This document shows positions 18,418-27,257 of a stretch of DNA of 64,000 bases, one piece after another (positions within the stretch are counted from its first letter, which is position 1; every line of letters begins with the position of its first letter). Made by a program: the position numbers and the translations under genes. This stretch comes from Anaerococcus murdochii. Its GTDB lineage: Bacteria; Bacillota; Clostridia; Tissierellales; Peptoniphilaceae. The stretch covers positions 1,550,001 to 1,614,000 of the forward strand of contig NZ_JAIPME010000002.1 of NCBI RefSeq assembly GCF_019957155.1. Reading direction: 5' to 3'. A model generated the notes under the pieces. The model was not told where the DNA came from. It saw nothing but the letters and a program-made list of their open reading frames with translations, and made no database searches.

Positions 18418-20219
18418 TTACTTATTTTCTTTGATGTATTTACTAGCTTCTAGGCCTGAAATCCTACCAAATATTACAGAAGAAGTGTAGGCGCCAGATG
18501 TGTCTGTAACTTCTCCAGCTGCAAAAAGGCCTGGTATAACTTCGTCAGAAGTATTTAAGACTTGGGCCTTACTATTTGCGACAATTCCACCCTTAGTCAT
18601 GTGTAGGCATGGAGTTACTTTCACGCAATATATTTGCCCTCATAATCTAGTTCATCTTTGGCGGCTTCTTCTCTAAAGGCATCTTCTTTTTCGCCCCTAA
18701 CAGCATTAAAGTCTTCCATGGTTTGAATTAGTGTATCTTTGGAACAGCCAATACCATCTGCTGCCAGTTCTTCAACAGAATTATATTCTTTGATATAACC
18801 TTTTTCTACTTGCATCTTAGGTCTCATGAAAGAGTCTTTAGCCTTTTCATCAAAGATGAAATAAACTGGTCTATTTTCCATCATTTTTTGTCCATATTCG
18901 ATTCCACTATCAGATTCTGCAATAAATCTTTCCCCATTTTCATTTACAAAAATGAAATTATCTATAGAAAAACCTGTTAGGTCACGTCTCGGATCTAGCA
19001 TTTTATGGAAAATAACAGGTTTATCCATGTGGTCTAGCTTGATATCATTATTTTCAGCTATGGTTATAAAGTCACCTGTTACACCCATTTGGTTAGATGA
19101 TGGGATATCTTCTGCACCAGGTATATATTTTGCTACCAAGTCTTTGTTCATAGAAAACCCACCTGTGGCAATTACAGTAGCCTTAGACTTAATTGTATAT
19201 TTGCTAGTCTTATCCTCAACCTTAGCACCCTTTACACCATCATCTTCTAAGATTAGGTCAACACCTTTAGTACCTGTAAGTATTTCTATTCCTAAGTCTT
19301 TTGCTTTTTCTTCAAGCTTAGTTTGAATATGGTTGCCTGCGTATTCATTTTCATTTCTTAAGTGGCTCATAGAACCTTCCCCGCCAAAGTTATAATCAAG
19401 CTCTATACCCTTATCTCTAAGCCATTCATCAAGTACGAAAGCACCTTCGGTCATAGCATCAACTCTTTCGTCGCTATCCCAAGATTTTTCTCTAAATCTT
19501 TATCTGTATTCTTCTTTAGTAACTTCGTTACCAGCATCTTTCATAGCTTTTGAATTTGCAAGGTCGAAAAAGTTCATATCAAATTTACCATTACCTGATA
19601 GGATATCTAATTTCTCTATTATTGTAACATTTTCAACGCCCTCAATCTTAGCATCAATAGCACTTGCAAGTCCTGATGGACCACCGCCTATGATTAATAA
19701 ATCAGTTTCCTTATCTTCAGCTTCTACAAGTTCTCGGTCTTCTTCATAACCTGTGGATCTTGTAAGTTCTATTTCACCTTCAAATCCTGCTTCCTTCATA
19801 GCTTCAAGTACGGCTTCCTTTACAGCATAGGTTGAAAATGTAGCAGCAGAAATACAGTCCACATCAGGGCTGTTTGCTTCTACAATTCTTTCTTTAATAA
19901 TAGGGAAGGCTCTTTCAATAACTGCATCTGTTTCCTGGTTATCAAGTATAGATACGTCTGAAATTTTTCCATCAGCTATTTCAAGCTCTATATTAATCTC
20001 TCTATCATAACCTTGAGCAGAGTCCTTGTATGTACCATCATTCAAAGCTGTAGGCATTGTTTCATTGTTTTTTTCTTCTTTTATTTATTCATTTTGTTTA
20101 GCTTCCTCAGTTTGTTTTGTATCAGTATTATTTGTACACTTTTTTGTATTGTTTGCACAGGCTCCTAATAAAACTGACAAAGATAAAAGGCCAGCCAATA
20201 ACTTTTTATTTACTTTCAT
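18418..20219 (-). pseudogene. Broken FMN-binding flavoprotein lipoprotein (fumarate/urocanate reductase-like)
   Basis: An intact ancestor would be a secreted lipoprotein of about 600 residues: lipobox LGAC after a hydrophobic signal, an FMN-binding domain with the flavinylation-like motif CISAATFST, then an FAD domain (LLIIGGGPSGLASAID) ending GLFAAGEVTD. Such proteins reduce extracellular electron acceptors such as fumarate, urocanate or acrylate. Two in-frame TAA stops (20085-20087 and 19500-19502) and one missing base near 18621-18626, in the conserved region before VTPCLHMTKGG, break the frame. Each part still reads as normal protein, so the decay looks recent. The original acceptor cannot be told. 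Confidence 0.88.
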
Positions 20220-20361
20220 ATTACCTCCATTAAATATTATTTATTATTTACAAGTATATTATAAGAGATTGACAGAAAAAAGGCAAACCTTAACACCTTT
20301 AAATGATATTTGTAAAAAATTTGAACTATCTTTTTTATCTAAAAATTGATATTTGTTATAT

Positions 20362-20383
20362 AAAAAAGAAGGGAGCTCCCTCC
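20362..20383 (-). terminator. Terminator of the aldehyde dehydrogenase gene
   Basis: On the minus strand GGAGGG pairs with CCCTTC (one wobble) around AGCT, followed by six T. It lies 17 bases past the stop codon of the adjacent gene. Confidence 0.7.
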
Positions 20384-20399
20384 ATAAAATTATTTTTAC

Positions 20400-21824
20400 T
20401 TAAGCGGTGTGGATTGATTTTGCCTCTAGGTACTCCATAAGACCAAATTTTCCGCCTTCTCTACCAACACCTGATTGTTTGGTGCCACCAAAAGGCAATT
20501 CTGGGCTTCCTCCGTTTGAGTTTAGGTAGACATCTCCAGCTTTTATTTCGTAAGCAATTTCTTCTGCTTCTTCTGGATTTCCAAAGACTGCTGATGAAAG
20601 ACCAAAGTCTACAGCGTTAGCTACTTCTATAGCTTCTTTTTTATCTTTAACCTTTATTATGGAAACGACCGGTCCAAAAATATCCTTATCGTGAATTGCC
20701 ATACCTGGCTTCACATCTGTAAAGATTACAGGTTTTACATAATATCCATTTTCGCTTTCTTGAGGGACCTCACCCTTAAGGAGTTTAGCTCCTTCTTTGA
20801 TTCCTTCTTCGATAAAGCCTTTAACTCTGTTAAATTGTTTTTTGCCGGCAAGGGTTCCAACAACAGTATTTGGATCATCTGGGTCTCCAACAGGATAGTT
20901 ATCGTATTGGGCTATAAATTCTTTTATAACATCGTCGTAAATATCCTCTGTGATAATAGCTCTTGATAGACAGGAACAGGTTTGACCTACATTTAGGTAA
21001 ACCCTATTTAAAACTTGCTTTACACCCATCTTGATATCTGCTCCCTTGATAAAAACTGCAGGAGACTTGCCACCAAGTTCTAGGACAACTTTTTTGGCTG
21101 TGTCCATTGCATGTTTGGCTGAAGATGAACCACCAGCTAGGCTTCCTGTATAAGAAACCATGGCAACTTTTGGATGAGAATTTAAAATATCTCCAACTTG
21201 TGCACCAGAACCTGTAATTAGGTTAAAGACTCCTTTAGGAAGACCTATTTCATCAAAGGCTTTGGCTACAAAATAAGCTGTAAGAGGTGTATCTGATGCT
21301 GGTTTTTGGACAACTGTACAACCCATAAGTAGGGCAGGAATTACTTTCATTATTATTTGTCCTAAAGGATAATTCCATGGTGTAAGACTTGCTACAACAC
21401 CAATTGGCTCCATTCTGACATAGCCACCATCCATATCAATCCTGTAGTCAATTTTCCTAGCTTGGTCAATAAAAACATCAACCCTTCTCATTTGCTTATC
21501 AAATTGACCAGGTTTTGCTATTCTAATTGGTACACCAAGCTCGAGTTTTATTGTTTCTATAATTTCGTCTTGGTGGGCTATCATCCAATCCTTAAACTTT
21601 TCTATATAAGAAATTCTTTCGTCAAGACTTGTCTTGGAAAAAGTTTTGAAGGCTTAATAAGCAGCTTCAACTGCTTGGTTTATTTTTTCTTCACTTGCTT
21701 TTGGAACTCTACCAAGGATTTCACCTGTAGCGGGATTTTCAACTTCAATCCATTTGTTGGATTGGCTTTCTTGGTATTTACCATTAATATATAATTTTTC
21801 GTTGTTTAGTTTTTCAAAATTCAT
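20400..21824 (-). pseudogene. Aldehyde dehydrogenase, interrupted by one in-frame stop
   Basis: NAD(P)-dependent aldehyde dehydrogenase of about 474 codons. ATG at 21824 follows AAAGGAGAA. The frame reads normally to EAAY, meets TAA at 21654-21656 (codon 57), then continues in the same frame with AFKTFSKTSLDER. The rest is intact: TPWNYPLGQI, LELGGKSPAVF with the general-base Glu, VGQTCSCLSR with the catalytic Cys, and PFGGTKQSGVGREGG. A single base change would restore it. Translation could restart at an internal Met (for example in KDWMIAHQDE), but the product would lack the N-terminal part of the NAD-binding fold. Confidence 0.85.
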
Positions 21825-21929
21825 ATTCTTCTCCTTTCCAATTTTTTTACCCAATTTTTCTCTTATATATCAAAAGGGTATAATAATTAATAATAAAGAT
21901 TTAAAATTTAGAATTTAAAAGGAGATATT

Positions 21930-23279
21930 ATGAAATATTTTGGTACAGACGGATTTAGGGGAGAGGCTAATAAAAACCTTAATGTTTACCATGCTTTTAA
22001 GATTGGTAGATTCATTGGGGATTATTTTTCAACAAAGAATAATGGCCACGGGAAAATCCTTATCGGCAAAGATACAAGAAGGTCTTCTTACATGTTTGAA
22101 GATGCCTTATCAGCTGGTATTACCTCATCAGGTTCAAATGCCCATCTATTACACGTTACACCAACTCCTTCAGTTTCATATATAACAAGGACAGAAGATT
22201 TTGATTGTGGAATTATGATTACAGCCAGCCACAATCCTTACCACGATAATGGTATTAAGATCATAAATAATAATGGCGAGAAAATGGAAGATGAATTCCT
22301 ATATAAGCTCGAAGAATATATAGATAGCGACATAAAAGATATTGAACTTGCTGTTGGCGAAGACATAGGAAGGACAGTTGACTATATTGGAGGTCGTAAT
22401 AGGTATATTGCTTACCTTATTCAAACAGTAACCAAATCTTTTGAGGGAATAAAGGTTGGCCTTGACTGTGCAAATGGAGCTGCCTTTACAATAGCAAAAC
22501 CAGTTTATGATGCCCTAGGTGCTGACACCTTTGTAATTAATGCTGAACCAAATGGATTTAATATCAATAGGGACGCAGGATCTACTCATATAGATGGCCT
22601 AAGAAAATATGTAGTCGAAAATAAACTAGACCTAGGCTTTGCCTTTGACGGCGATTGCGATAGGTGTATTGCAGTTGACAATGAAGGTAACATTATAGAT
22701 GGTGATTCTATTCTTTATATCCTAGCAAACTTTATGAAAAAAGACGGTGCTCTTGATTCAAATACTGTTGTTACAACTGTTATGTCAAATATCGGTCTTT
22801 ATAAGGCCTTTGATGAGCTTGGAATAAAATATGAAAAGACAGATGTTGGCGATAAAAATGTCCACGACCGCATGTATGAAAAAGATATAGAACTTGGTGG
22901 CGAGCAATCAGGCCACATTATTATCAAGAAATTTGCCAATACAGGTGACGGCATTCTTACATCATTAAAGATAATGGAAGCTATGATTGAATCTAAAAGT
23001 GACCTTAAGAGCTTGGTTCGTGACCTAAAAATATATCCACAAGTTCTAATTAATGTTAAAGTTAAGGATAAAAATACTGTTTTAGATAATGAGTATGTTA
23101 AGGCAAGTGTGGAAAAAATTGAAAAAGAACTTGAAGATTCAGGTAGAGTTTTAGTACGTAAGTCAGGCACTGAGCCACTTATTAGAGTTATGGTAGAAGC
23201 GGAAACTGAAGAGATTGCAAACCAATCTGCTATGGAAATTGTAAATACTATTAAAGAAAACGGCCTTTGCCTTGATTAG
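21930..23279 (+). CDS. glmM: Phosphoglucosamine mutase
   Basis: Interconverts glucosamine-6-phosphate and glucosamine-1-phosphate for UDP-GlcNAc and peptidoglycan synthesis. The 449 residues show FGTDGFRGEAN at the start, the phosphoserine loop ITASHNPYHDNGIKI near residue 98, the metal loop DGDCDRC near 240, GGEQSGHII near 327 and RKSGTEPLIRVMVE near 410. AAAGGAGAT precedes ATG 21930, and TATAAT at 21879-21884 is a possible -10 box. Confidence 0.97.
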   Translation: MKYFGTDGFRGEANKNLNVYHAFKIGRFIGDYFSTKNNGHGKILIGKDTRRSSYMFEDALSAGITSSGSNAHLLHVTPTPSVSYITRTEDFDCGIMITASHNPYHDNGIKIINNNGEKMEDEFLYKLEEYIDSDIKDIELAVGEDIGRTVDYIGGRNRYIAYLIQTVTKSFEGIKVGLDCANGAAFTIAKPVYDALGADTFVINAEPNGFNINRDAGSTHIDGLRKYVVENKLDLGFAFDGDCDRCIAVDNEGNIIDGDSILYILANFMKKDGALDSNTVVTTVMSNIGLYKAFDELGIKYEKTDVGDKNVHDRMYEKDIELGGEQSGHIIIKKFANTGDGILTSLKIMEAMIESKSDLKSLVRDLKIYPQVLINVKVKDKNTVLDNEYVKASVEKIEKELEDSGRVLVRKSGTEPLIRVMVEAETEEIANQSAMEIVNTIKENGLCLD

Positions 23280-23589
23280 AGATTGTAAAAGTGGAAGGGT
23301 CATAGATATAAGGGAAAGTTTCCTTATAGTAAAGGGAAAAGTCTACGCCAAGGAGTCTTATATTGCCTTTGACACATCAAAGCTTAAGGCTTATCCGCCT
23401 ATCGTGTATTACGATAGGGAAGACGAATACCTTGGAAGCTTTGAAGAAGAGGGGCTTTATGAGTTTTCTGACATAGAAGATGATCTTTTATCTTATAGTG
23501 ATTATTGCTTTTCCAACCATGATTTAGATGATCTAAGGGACTTACTTGTTAGAAAAAGAGAAGAATTTATAAAAAAACTTATAAAATAA
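23272..23589 (+). CDS. Hypothetical acidic protein downstream of glmM
   Basis: The protein would have 105 residues, starting at TTG 23272, which overlaps the end of glmM by 8 bases. No strong ribosome binding site is seen. I recognise no family. The first half is beta-like (SGRVIDIRESFLIVKGKVYAKES) and the second is acidic with aromatic residues (EDEYLGSFEEEGLYEFSD). Codon use resembles its neighbours and the frame has no stops, which supports a real gene. The exact start is uncertain. Confidence 0.5.
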   Translation: MIRDCKSGRVIDIRESFLIVKGKVYAKESYIAFDTSKLKAYPPIVYYDREDEYLGSFEEEGLYEFSDIEDDLLSYSDYCFSNHDLDDLRDLLVRKREEFIKKLIK

Positions 23590-23600
23590 TAGATTAAGTG

Positions 23601-23629
23601 TTGACAAGTATAGACTTAGCGGGTAATAT
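23601..23629 (+). promoter_or_regulatory. Promoter of the rpmG-secE-nusG cluster
   Basis: TTGACA (23601-23606) and TAATAT (23624-23629) are 17 bases apart. The next gene, rpmG, starts about 40 bases after the expected transcription start with AGGAGGT at its ribosome binding site. Confidence 0.85.
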
Positions 23630-23675
23630 AGATGATTGTATGGAAGTATCCGTATAGACAAATAGGAGGTGTTTT

Positions 23676-23825
23676 ATGAGAGTAAAAGTTAAATTAGAAT
23701 GCACAGAATGCAAAAACAGAAACTATGATACAACAAAGAACAAAACAAATCATAGTGAGAGAATTGAGCTTAAAAAATACTGCCCATTCTGCAAAAAACA
23801 CACAGTTCATAAAGAAACAAGGTAG
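23676..23825 (+). CDS. rpmG: Large ribosomal subunit protein bL33
   Basis: Small 50S protein of 49 residues. The zinc-ribbon form is recognised by the two CxxC pairs ([11 protein letters not shown] and YCPFCKKHT) and the ending TVHKETR. AGGAGG lies 5 bases before ATG 23676. It is followed after 8 bases by secE, the standard rpmG-secE-nusG order. Confidence 0.97.
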   Translation: MRVKVKLECTECKNRNYDTTKNKTNHSERIELKKYCPFCKKHTVHKETR

Positions 23826-23833
23826 GAGATTAA

Positions 23834-24016
23834 ATGGCTAAGAAAAAAGATTCTTTCTTCTCAGGAGTTAGCAAAGAATTCAAAAAAATCCAATGGCCTG
23901 TCAAGAAGACTACTTTAGAGTATACTCTATTAGTAATCGCCATCAGTGTAGCTACAGCAGTTGCAATCTGGGGACTTGATAAGATATTCCATTTCCTACT
24001 TTCAACAATAATGTAG
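23834..24016 (+). CDS. secE: Protein translocase subunit SecE
   Basis: Short single-span subunit of the SecYEG translocon, 60 residues. The amphipathic SKEFKKIQWPVKKTT segment (about 13-27) precedes one membrane helix (LLVIAISVATAVAIWGL). Length and position between rpmG and nusG fit the Gram-positive form. Confidence 0.97.
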   Translation: MAKKKDSFFSGVSKEFKKIQWPVKKTTLEYTLLVIAISVATAVAIWGLDKIFHFLLSTIM

Positions 24017-24023
24017 GTGGACA

Positions 24024-24608
24024 ATGACTGATTCTTTAAACTTTGAAGCTAATAAAGAAGAAGAAAAGGAAGCTTTATTAACCGAGATAGAAAAAAATGC
24101 TAGATGGTATGTAGTTCACACCTATACTGGCTATGAAAATAGGGTTGCTGATAAAATTCAAATGATGATTGATAATGAGCAAAACCCAGACATTATAGAT
24201 GTGACTGTGCCAACAGAAGAGTATGTCGAGGTTAAGAACAACGAAAAGAAAGTAAAGACTAGAAAGTTATTTCCGGGTTATGTAATGGTCAAAATGAACG
24301 TTACAAGTAAGTCTTGGTATATAATAAGAAATACCCAAGGCGTTACAGGTTTTGTTGGTCCTGATGGAGATCCAGTTCCATTAACAAAAGCTGAAGTTAG
24401 AAAATTCGGTGTTAAGGAAAAAGAACCTGTATTTAATATCAACGTTAAACCAGGCGATGACGTAAATATCATTGCAGGCCCATTCAAAGATTTTGTCGCA
24501 AAAATCGAAGAAATCGACATGGAAAAGGGCAATATCAAAGCATATGTAGATATGTTTGGTCGTGATACATTAATCGACCTAGAATTCAGTGATATAGAAG
24601 AAATTTAG
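24024..24608 (+). CDS. nusG: Transcription termination/antitermination protein NusG
   Basis: RNA-polymerase-binding elongation factor, 194 residues. The N-terminal NGN domain has RWYVVHTYTGYENRVADKI and LFPGYVMVKM. The C-terminal KOW domain has GDDVNIIAGPFKDFVAKIEEID. A roughly 20-residue acidic extension precedes the NGN domain. It lies 7 bases after secE. Confidence 0.97.
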   Translation: MTDSLNFEANKEEEKEALLTEIEKNARWYVVHTYTGYENRVADKIQMMIDNEQNPDIIDVTVPTEEYVEVKNNEKKVKTRKLFPGYVMVKMNVTSKSWYIIRNTQGVTGFVGPDGDPVPLTKAEVRKFGVKEKEPVFNINVKPGDDVNIIAGPFKDFVAKIEEIDMEKGNIKAYVDMFGRDTLIDLEFSDIEEI

Positions 24609-24622
24609 TACTGTCAAAAGCA

Positions 24623-24648
24623 GTGGGAGGGGAAACCCGAATCACCAC
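24623..24648 (+). promoter_or_regulatory. Conserved leader element before rplK (candidate L1-binding site), copy A
   Basis: GTGGGAG at the 5' side and ACCAC at the 3' side can pair around an internal AAC..CG. The ribosome binding site AAGGAGG follows at once. The same layout recurs before rplA (25090-25114). L1 is the known autoregulator of rplK-rplA operons, so an L1 site is the likely meaning (inference). Confidence 0.55.
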
Positions 24649-24661
24649 AAGGAGGTAAATT

Positions 24662-25090
24662 ATGGCAGAAAAAGATATAAAAGCGATAGTAAAATTACAA
24701 GTACCAGCAGGAGCTGCATCACCAGCACCACCAGTAGGAACCGCACTAGGTCCTCACGGAATCAACATTATGGAATTCGTTCAAGCATTTAATGCTAAGA
24801 CAGCTGACCAAGCTGGAATGATTATACCGGTTGAAATGACTATTTATGCGGATAGGACATTCAAATTTATAACAAAAACACCACCAGCACCAGTATTAAT
24901 CAAAAAAGCTATCAACCTAGCAAAAGGTTCAGGCGAACCAAACAAAAACAAGGTTGGATCAATTAAGAGAAGCCAACTTGAAGAAATTGCTAAGACTAAG
25001 ATGGAAGATCTTAACGCTGCAAGCCTAGAAGCTGCAGTAAGCATGATAGCAGGAACAGCAAGAAGTATGGGAGTCACTGTAGAAGATTAG
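24662..25090 (+). CDS. rplK: Large ribosomal subunit protein uL11
   Basis: 50S stalk-base protein, 142 residues. It has the proline-rich N-terminus [25 protein letters not shown] and the C-terminal RNA-binding domain ending SMGVTVED. Ribosome binding site AAGGAGG lies upstream. The last base of its stop is the first base of the leader element of rplA. Confidence 0.98.
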   Translation: MAEKDIKAIVKLQVPAGAASPAPPVGTALGPHGINIMEFVQAFNAKTADQAGMIIPVEMTIYADRTFKFITKTPPAPVLIKKAINLAKGSGEPNKNKVGSIKRSQLEEIAKTKMEDLNAASLEAAVSMIAGTARSMGVTVED

Positions 25091-25114
25091 TGGGAGAGTT
25101 AACTCGTTTACCAC
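25090..25114 (+). promoter_or_regulatory. Conserved leader element before rplA (candidate L1-binding site), copy B
   Basis: GTGGGAG...TTAACTCG...ACCAC repeats the element before rplK with the same spacing and ends right at the AGGAGG of rplA. Protein bound here would cover the rplA ribosome binding site. Confidence 0.55.
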
Positions 25115-25126
25115 AGGAGGTATTAA

Positions 25127-25840
25127 ATGGCTAAAAGAGGAAAAAAATATTTAGAATCAAAAGCTTCATATGATTCTACAAAAGAATATGAATTAAACGA
25201 AGCACTTGAAATTGTTGAAAAAAATGCAAAGGCAAAATTTGATGAAACTGTTGAAATTCACTTCAACCTTGGTGTTGACAGCAGACACGCTGACCAACAA
25301 GTTAGGGGTACAGTTATTTTGCCACACGGTACAGGTAAGGTACAAAGAGTACTTGCTTTCGTAAAAGACGATAGAATAGACGAAGCTCTTGCAGCAGGAG
25401 CTGACTATGCAGGTAATGAAGAATACGCTGAAAAGATCCAAAAAGATGGTTGGTTAGACTTTGACGTAGTAATTGCTACACCAGACATGATGGCTACAGT
25501 AGGTAGACTTGGTAGGGTACTTGGTCCACAAGGCCTAATGCCAAATCCAAAAACTGGTACAGTAACAAACGACGTTAAACAAGCAATCGAAGACATCAAA
25601 GCTGGTAAGGTTGAGTATAGAACAGACAAGGCTAACTTAATCCACGTTCCAGCTGGTAAGGTATCTTTCGGAGTTGAAAAACTTTCTGACAACATCAAAG
25701 CTCTAGTTGGAGAAGTTGTTAAGGCTAAACCTGCAGCAGCAAAGGGTAAGTATATTAAATCAATCACAGTAGCATCAACAATGGGACCTGGTGTAAAATT
25801 ACAAGCAGGTAGAGCTAGCGAATTAGTTGAAACAAAATAA
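25127..25840 (+). CDS. rplA: Large ribosomal subunit protein uL1
   Basis: 50S protein of the L1 stalk and, in many bacteria, translational repressor of its own operon. The 237 residues include [30 protein letters not shown], the signature [17 protein letters not shown] near residue 126, and [14 protein letters not shown] near the end. AGGAGG precedes ATG 25127. Confidence 0.98.
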   Translation: MAKRGKKYLESKASYDSTKEYELNEALEIVEKNAKAKFDETVEIHFNLGVDSRHADQQVRGTVILPHGTGKVQRVLAFVKDDRIDEALAAGADYAGNEEYAEKIQKDGWLDFDVVIATPDMMATVGRLGRVLGPQGLMPNPKTGTVTNDVKQAIEDIKAGKVEYRTDKANLIHVPAGKVSFGVEKLSDNIKALVGEVVKAKPAAAKGKYIKSITVASTMGPGVKLQAGRASELVETK

Positions 25841-25841
25841 T

Positions 25842-25870
25842 TTGCAATTTTCTTAGAGTGATTGTATAAT
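25842..25870 (+). promoter_or_regulatory. Promoter of rplJ-rplL
   Basis: TTGCAA (25842-25847) and TATAAT (25865-25870) are 17 bases apart, directly after the rplA stop. It gives rplJL their own transcript with the L10 leader at its 5' end. Confidence 0.8.
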
Positions 25871-25885
25871 ATAAAAGTCAAATAA

Positions 25886-26005
25886 ACAGGCTACCAAAGA
25901 CTACGCAGACAGAAATGTTTAATTATTGCGTATAGGTGGGAGAAATTAACTACATCCCCACCGATGTAGGCACTATTAAAGTGTCTATATAAAGTGGGGT
26001 TTTTA
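25886..26005 (+). ncRNA. L10 ribosomal protein leader with attenuator
   Basis: The stretch AGGCTACCAAAGACTACGCAGAC resembles the L10(L12)4-binding kink-turn region of rplJ leaders. Downstream GGTGGG (25935-25940) can pair with CCCACC (25957-25962). The alternative is CCCCAC (25956-25961) with GTGGGG (25994-25999) followed by five T, an intrinsic terminator. This is the expected autoregulatory switch that lowers rplJL transcription when L10 is in excess. Confidence 0.8.
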
Positions 26006-26037
26006 TATACCTACCATTAGCCTTAGGAGGTGAAAAA

Positions 26038-26586
26038 GTGAGCGAAAAAGCTATAGCAGCTAAACAGTTGATAGTTAACGAAATCAAAGAAAAAATCGAA
26101 GGTGCACAATCAGTGACACTTGTAGGTTTTAACGGCATGGACGTTAAGGAAATCACAGATCTACGTGATAAATTCAGAGAAAAAGAAGCTGAATACAAAG
26201 TGTACAAAAATACAATGATGAGATTTGCTTTCCAAGAACTAGGCTACGATGAATTAATCGAAGAGCTTAAAGGAGCAAACGCCCTAGTATTTTCTAAACA
26301 CGACCTTGTAGACGGTCCAAAGATCGCAGTTGACTACAGAAAAGAAGACGAAAAAAACGAAGAAAAATTAGTTTTAAAAGCAGGTATTGTTGAAGGTAAG
26401 TATCAAAATAGCCAACAAATGATGGCAATAGCTACATTACCAGCTACAGAAGTTCTACACTCTATGCTTGCAAATGTATTACAAGCACCAATCAGAACTC
26501 TTGCAGGAGATCTTAACAACACAATATCTAAACTTGCAATCGCACTTAATGAAGTGGCAAGCAAAAAAGAAAACGAAGCAGCATAA
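26038..26586 (+). CDS. rplJ: Large ribosomal subunit protein uL10
   Basis: 50S stalk base protein, 182 residues, that carries the L7/L12 dimers on its C-terminal helix. Signature parts are LIVNEIKEKIEGAQSVTLVGFNGM, VYKNTMMRFAF and GANALVFSKHD. The start is GTG 26038 with AGGAGGTG upstream; the sequence from MSEKAIAAKQ fits the family N-terminus. Confidence 0.97.
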   Translation: MSEKAIAAKQLIVNEIKEKIEGAQSVTLVGFNGMDVKEITDLRDKFREKEAEYKVYKNTMMRFAFQELGYDELIEELKGANALVFSKHDLVDGPKIAVDYRKEDEKNEEKLVLKAGIVEGKYQNSQQMMAIATLPATEVLHSMLANVLQAPIRTLAGDLNNTISKLAIALNEVASKKENEAA

Positions 26587-26620
26587 TAAAATAATATTAA
26601 AAATTTAAGGAGAATTAAAA

Positions 26621-27004
26621 ATGGCATCAGAAAAAGTAACAAACCTATTAGAAGAAATCAAAAATCTTACAGTTCTTGAACTTTCAGAACTAGTTAAAGC
26701 AATCGAAGAAGAATTTGACGTATCTGCACAAGCAGCAGTAGCAGTAGCAGCTCCAGCAGCAGGCGGAGCAGCTGGTGAAGCAGCAGCAGAAAAATCAGAA
26801 TTTGACGTAGTTCTTAAATCAGCTGGTCAATCAAAAATCAACGTAATCAAAGTTGTTAAAGACGTGGCTGGTCTTGGACTAAAAGAAGCTAAGGCTCTAG
26901 TTGACGGAGCTCCAGGCAACGTTCTTGAAGGCGTAGCTAAAGATAAGGCTGAAGAAGTTAAAGCAGCTCTTGAAGAAGCAGGCGCTGAAGTAGAATTAGC
27001 ATAA
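26621..27004 (+). CDS. rplL: Large ribosomal subunit protein bL12
   Basis: Acidic stalk protein that recruits translation GTPases, 127 residues. The N-terminal dimer domain ([28 protein letters not shown]), the Ala/Gly-rich hinge ([17 protein letters not shown]) and the C-terminal domain ([35 protein letters not shown]) are all present. A terminator follows directly. Confidence 0.98.
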   Translation: MASEKVTNLLEEIKNLTVLELSELVKAIEEEFDVSAQAAVAVAAPAAGGAAGEAAAEKSEFDVVLKSAGQSKINVIKVVKDVAGLGLKEAKALVDGAPGNVLEGVAKDKAEEVKAALEEAGAEVELA

Positions 27005-27035
27005 GCTTACAAACATTACTAGGTTTATCCTAGTT

Positions 27036-27065
27036 AAACCTCCTAGTTTTCATTAGGAGGTTTTT
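27036..27065 (+). terminator. Rho-independent terminator after rplL
   Basis: AAACCTCCTA and TAGGAGGTTT form a 10-bp perfect stem followed by a T-run. The usual rplL-rpoB continuation is absent. Confidence 0.9.
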
Positions 27066-27186
27066 CTATGGTCATTTGTCTATATTCAAAAATAGAAATA
27101 TTGATCTTAAAGTTTATTGTTAATGATGGATTGATTTTAGGAAATGATCTTATAATTATGTATTAATTTTATTTTCTTATAATTGA

Positions 27187-27201
27187 TGATAATCATTACC
27201 A
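27187..27201 (+). promoter_or_regulatory. Fur box upstream of the Fur-family gene
   Basis: TGATAATCATTACCA matches 14 of 15 positions of the 7-1-7 Fur box TGATAATNATTATCA. It lies 3 bases before the -35 box of the promoter at 27205-27232, which suggests autoregulation. Confidence 0.7.
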
Positions 27202-27204
27202 ATG

Positions 27205-27232
27205 TTGACAAATAGACATTTTGACGTATATT
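27205..27232 (+). promoter_or_regulatory. Promoter of the Fur-family gene
   Basis: TTGACA (27205-27210) and TATATT (27227-27232) are 16 bases apart. An alternative -10, TATTAT, gives an 18-base spacer. Confidence 0.7.
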
Positions 27233-27257
27233 ATTAGCTAGAAAGGTGTGGGAAGAT

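Noticed and set aside
18418-21824. Recoding or readthrough of TAA in the two minus-strand broken genes
   Set aside because: Dozens of intact genes in the window end in TAA without extension, and one gene also has a frameshift, so simple decay explains it better.
25405-25881. 158-codon open frame opposite rplA
   Set aside because: It is antisense to a conserved ribosomal protein gene and covers the rplJ promoter; no recognisable protein.
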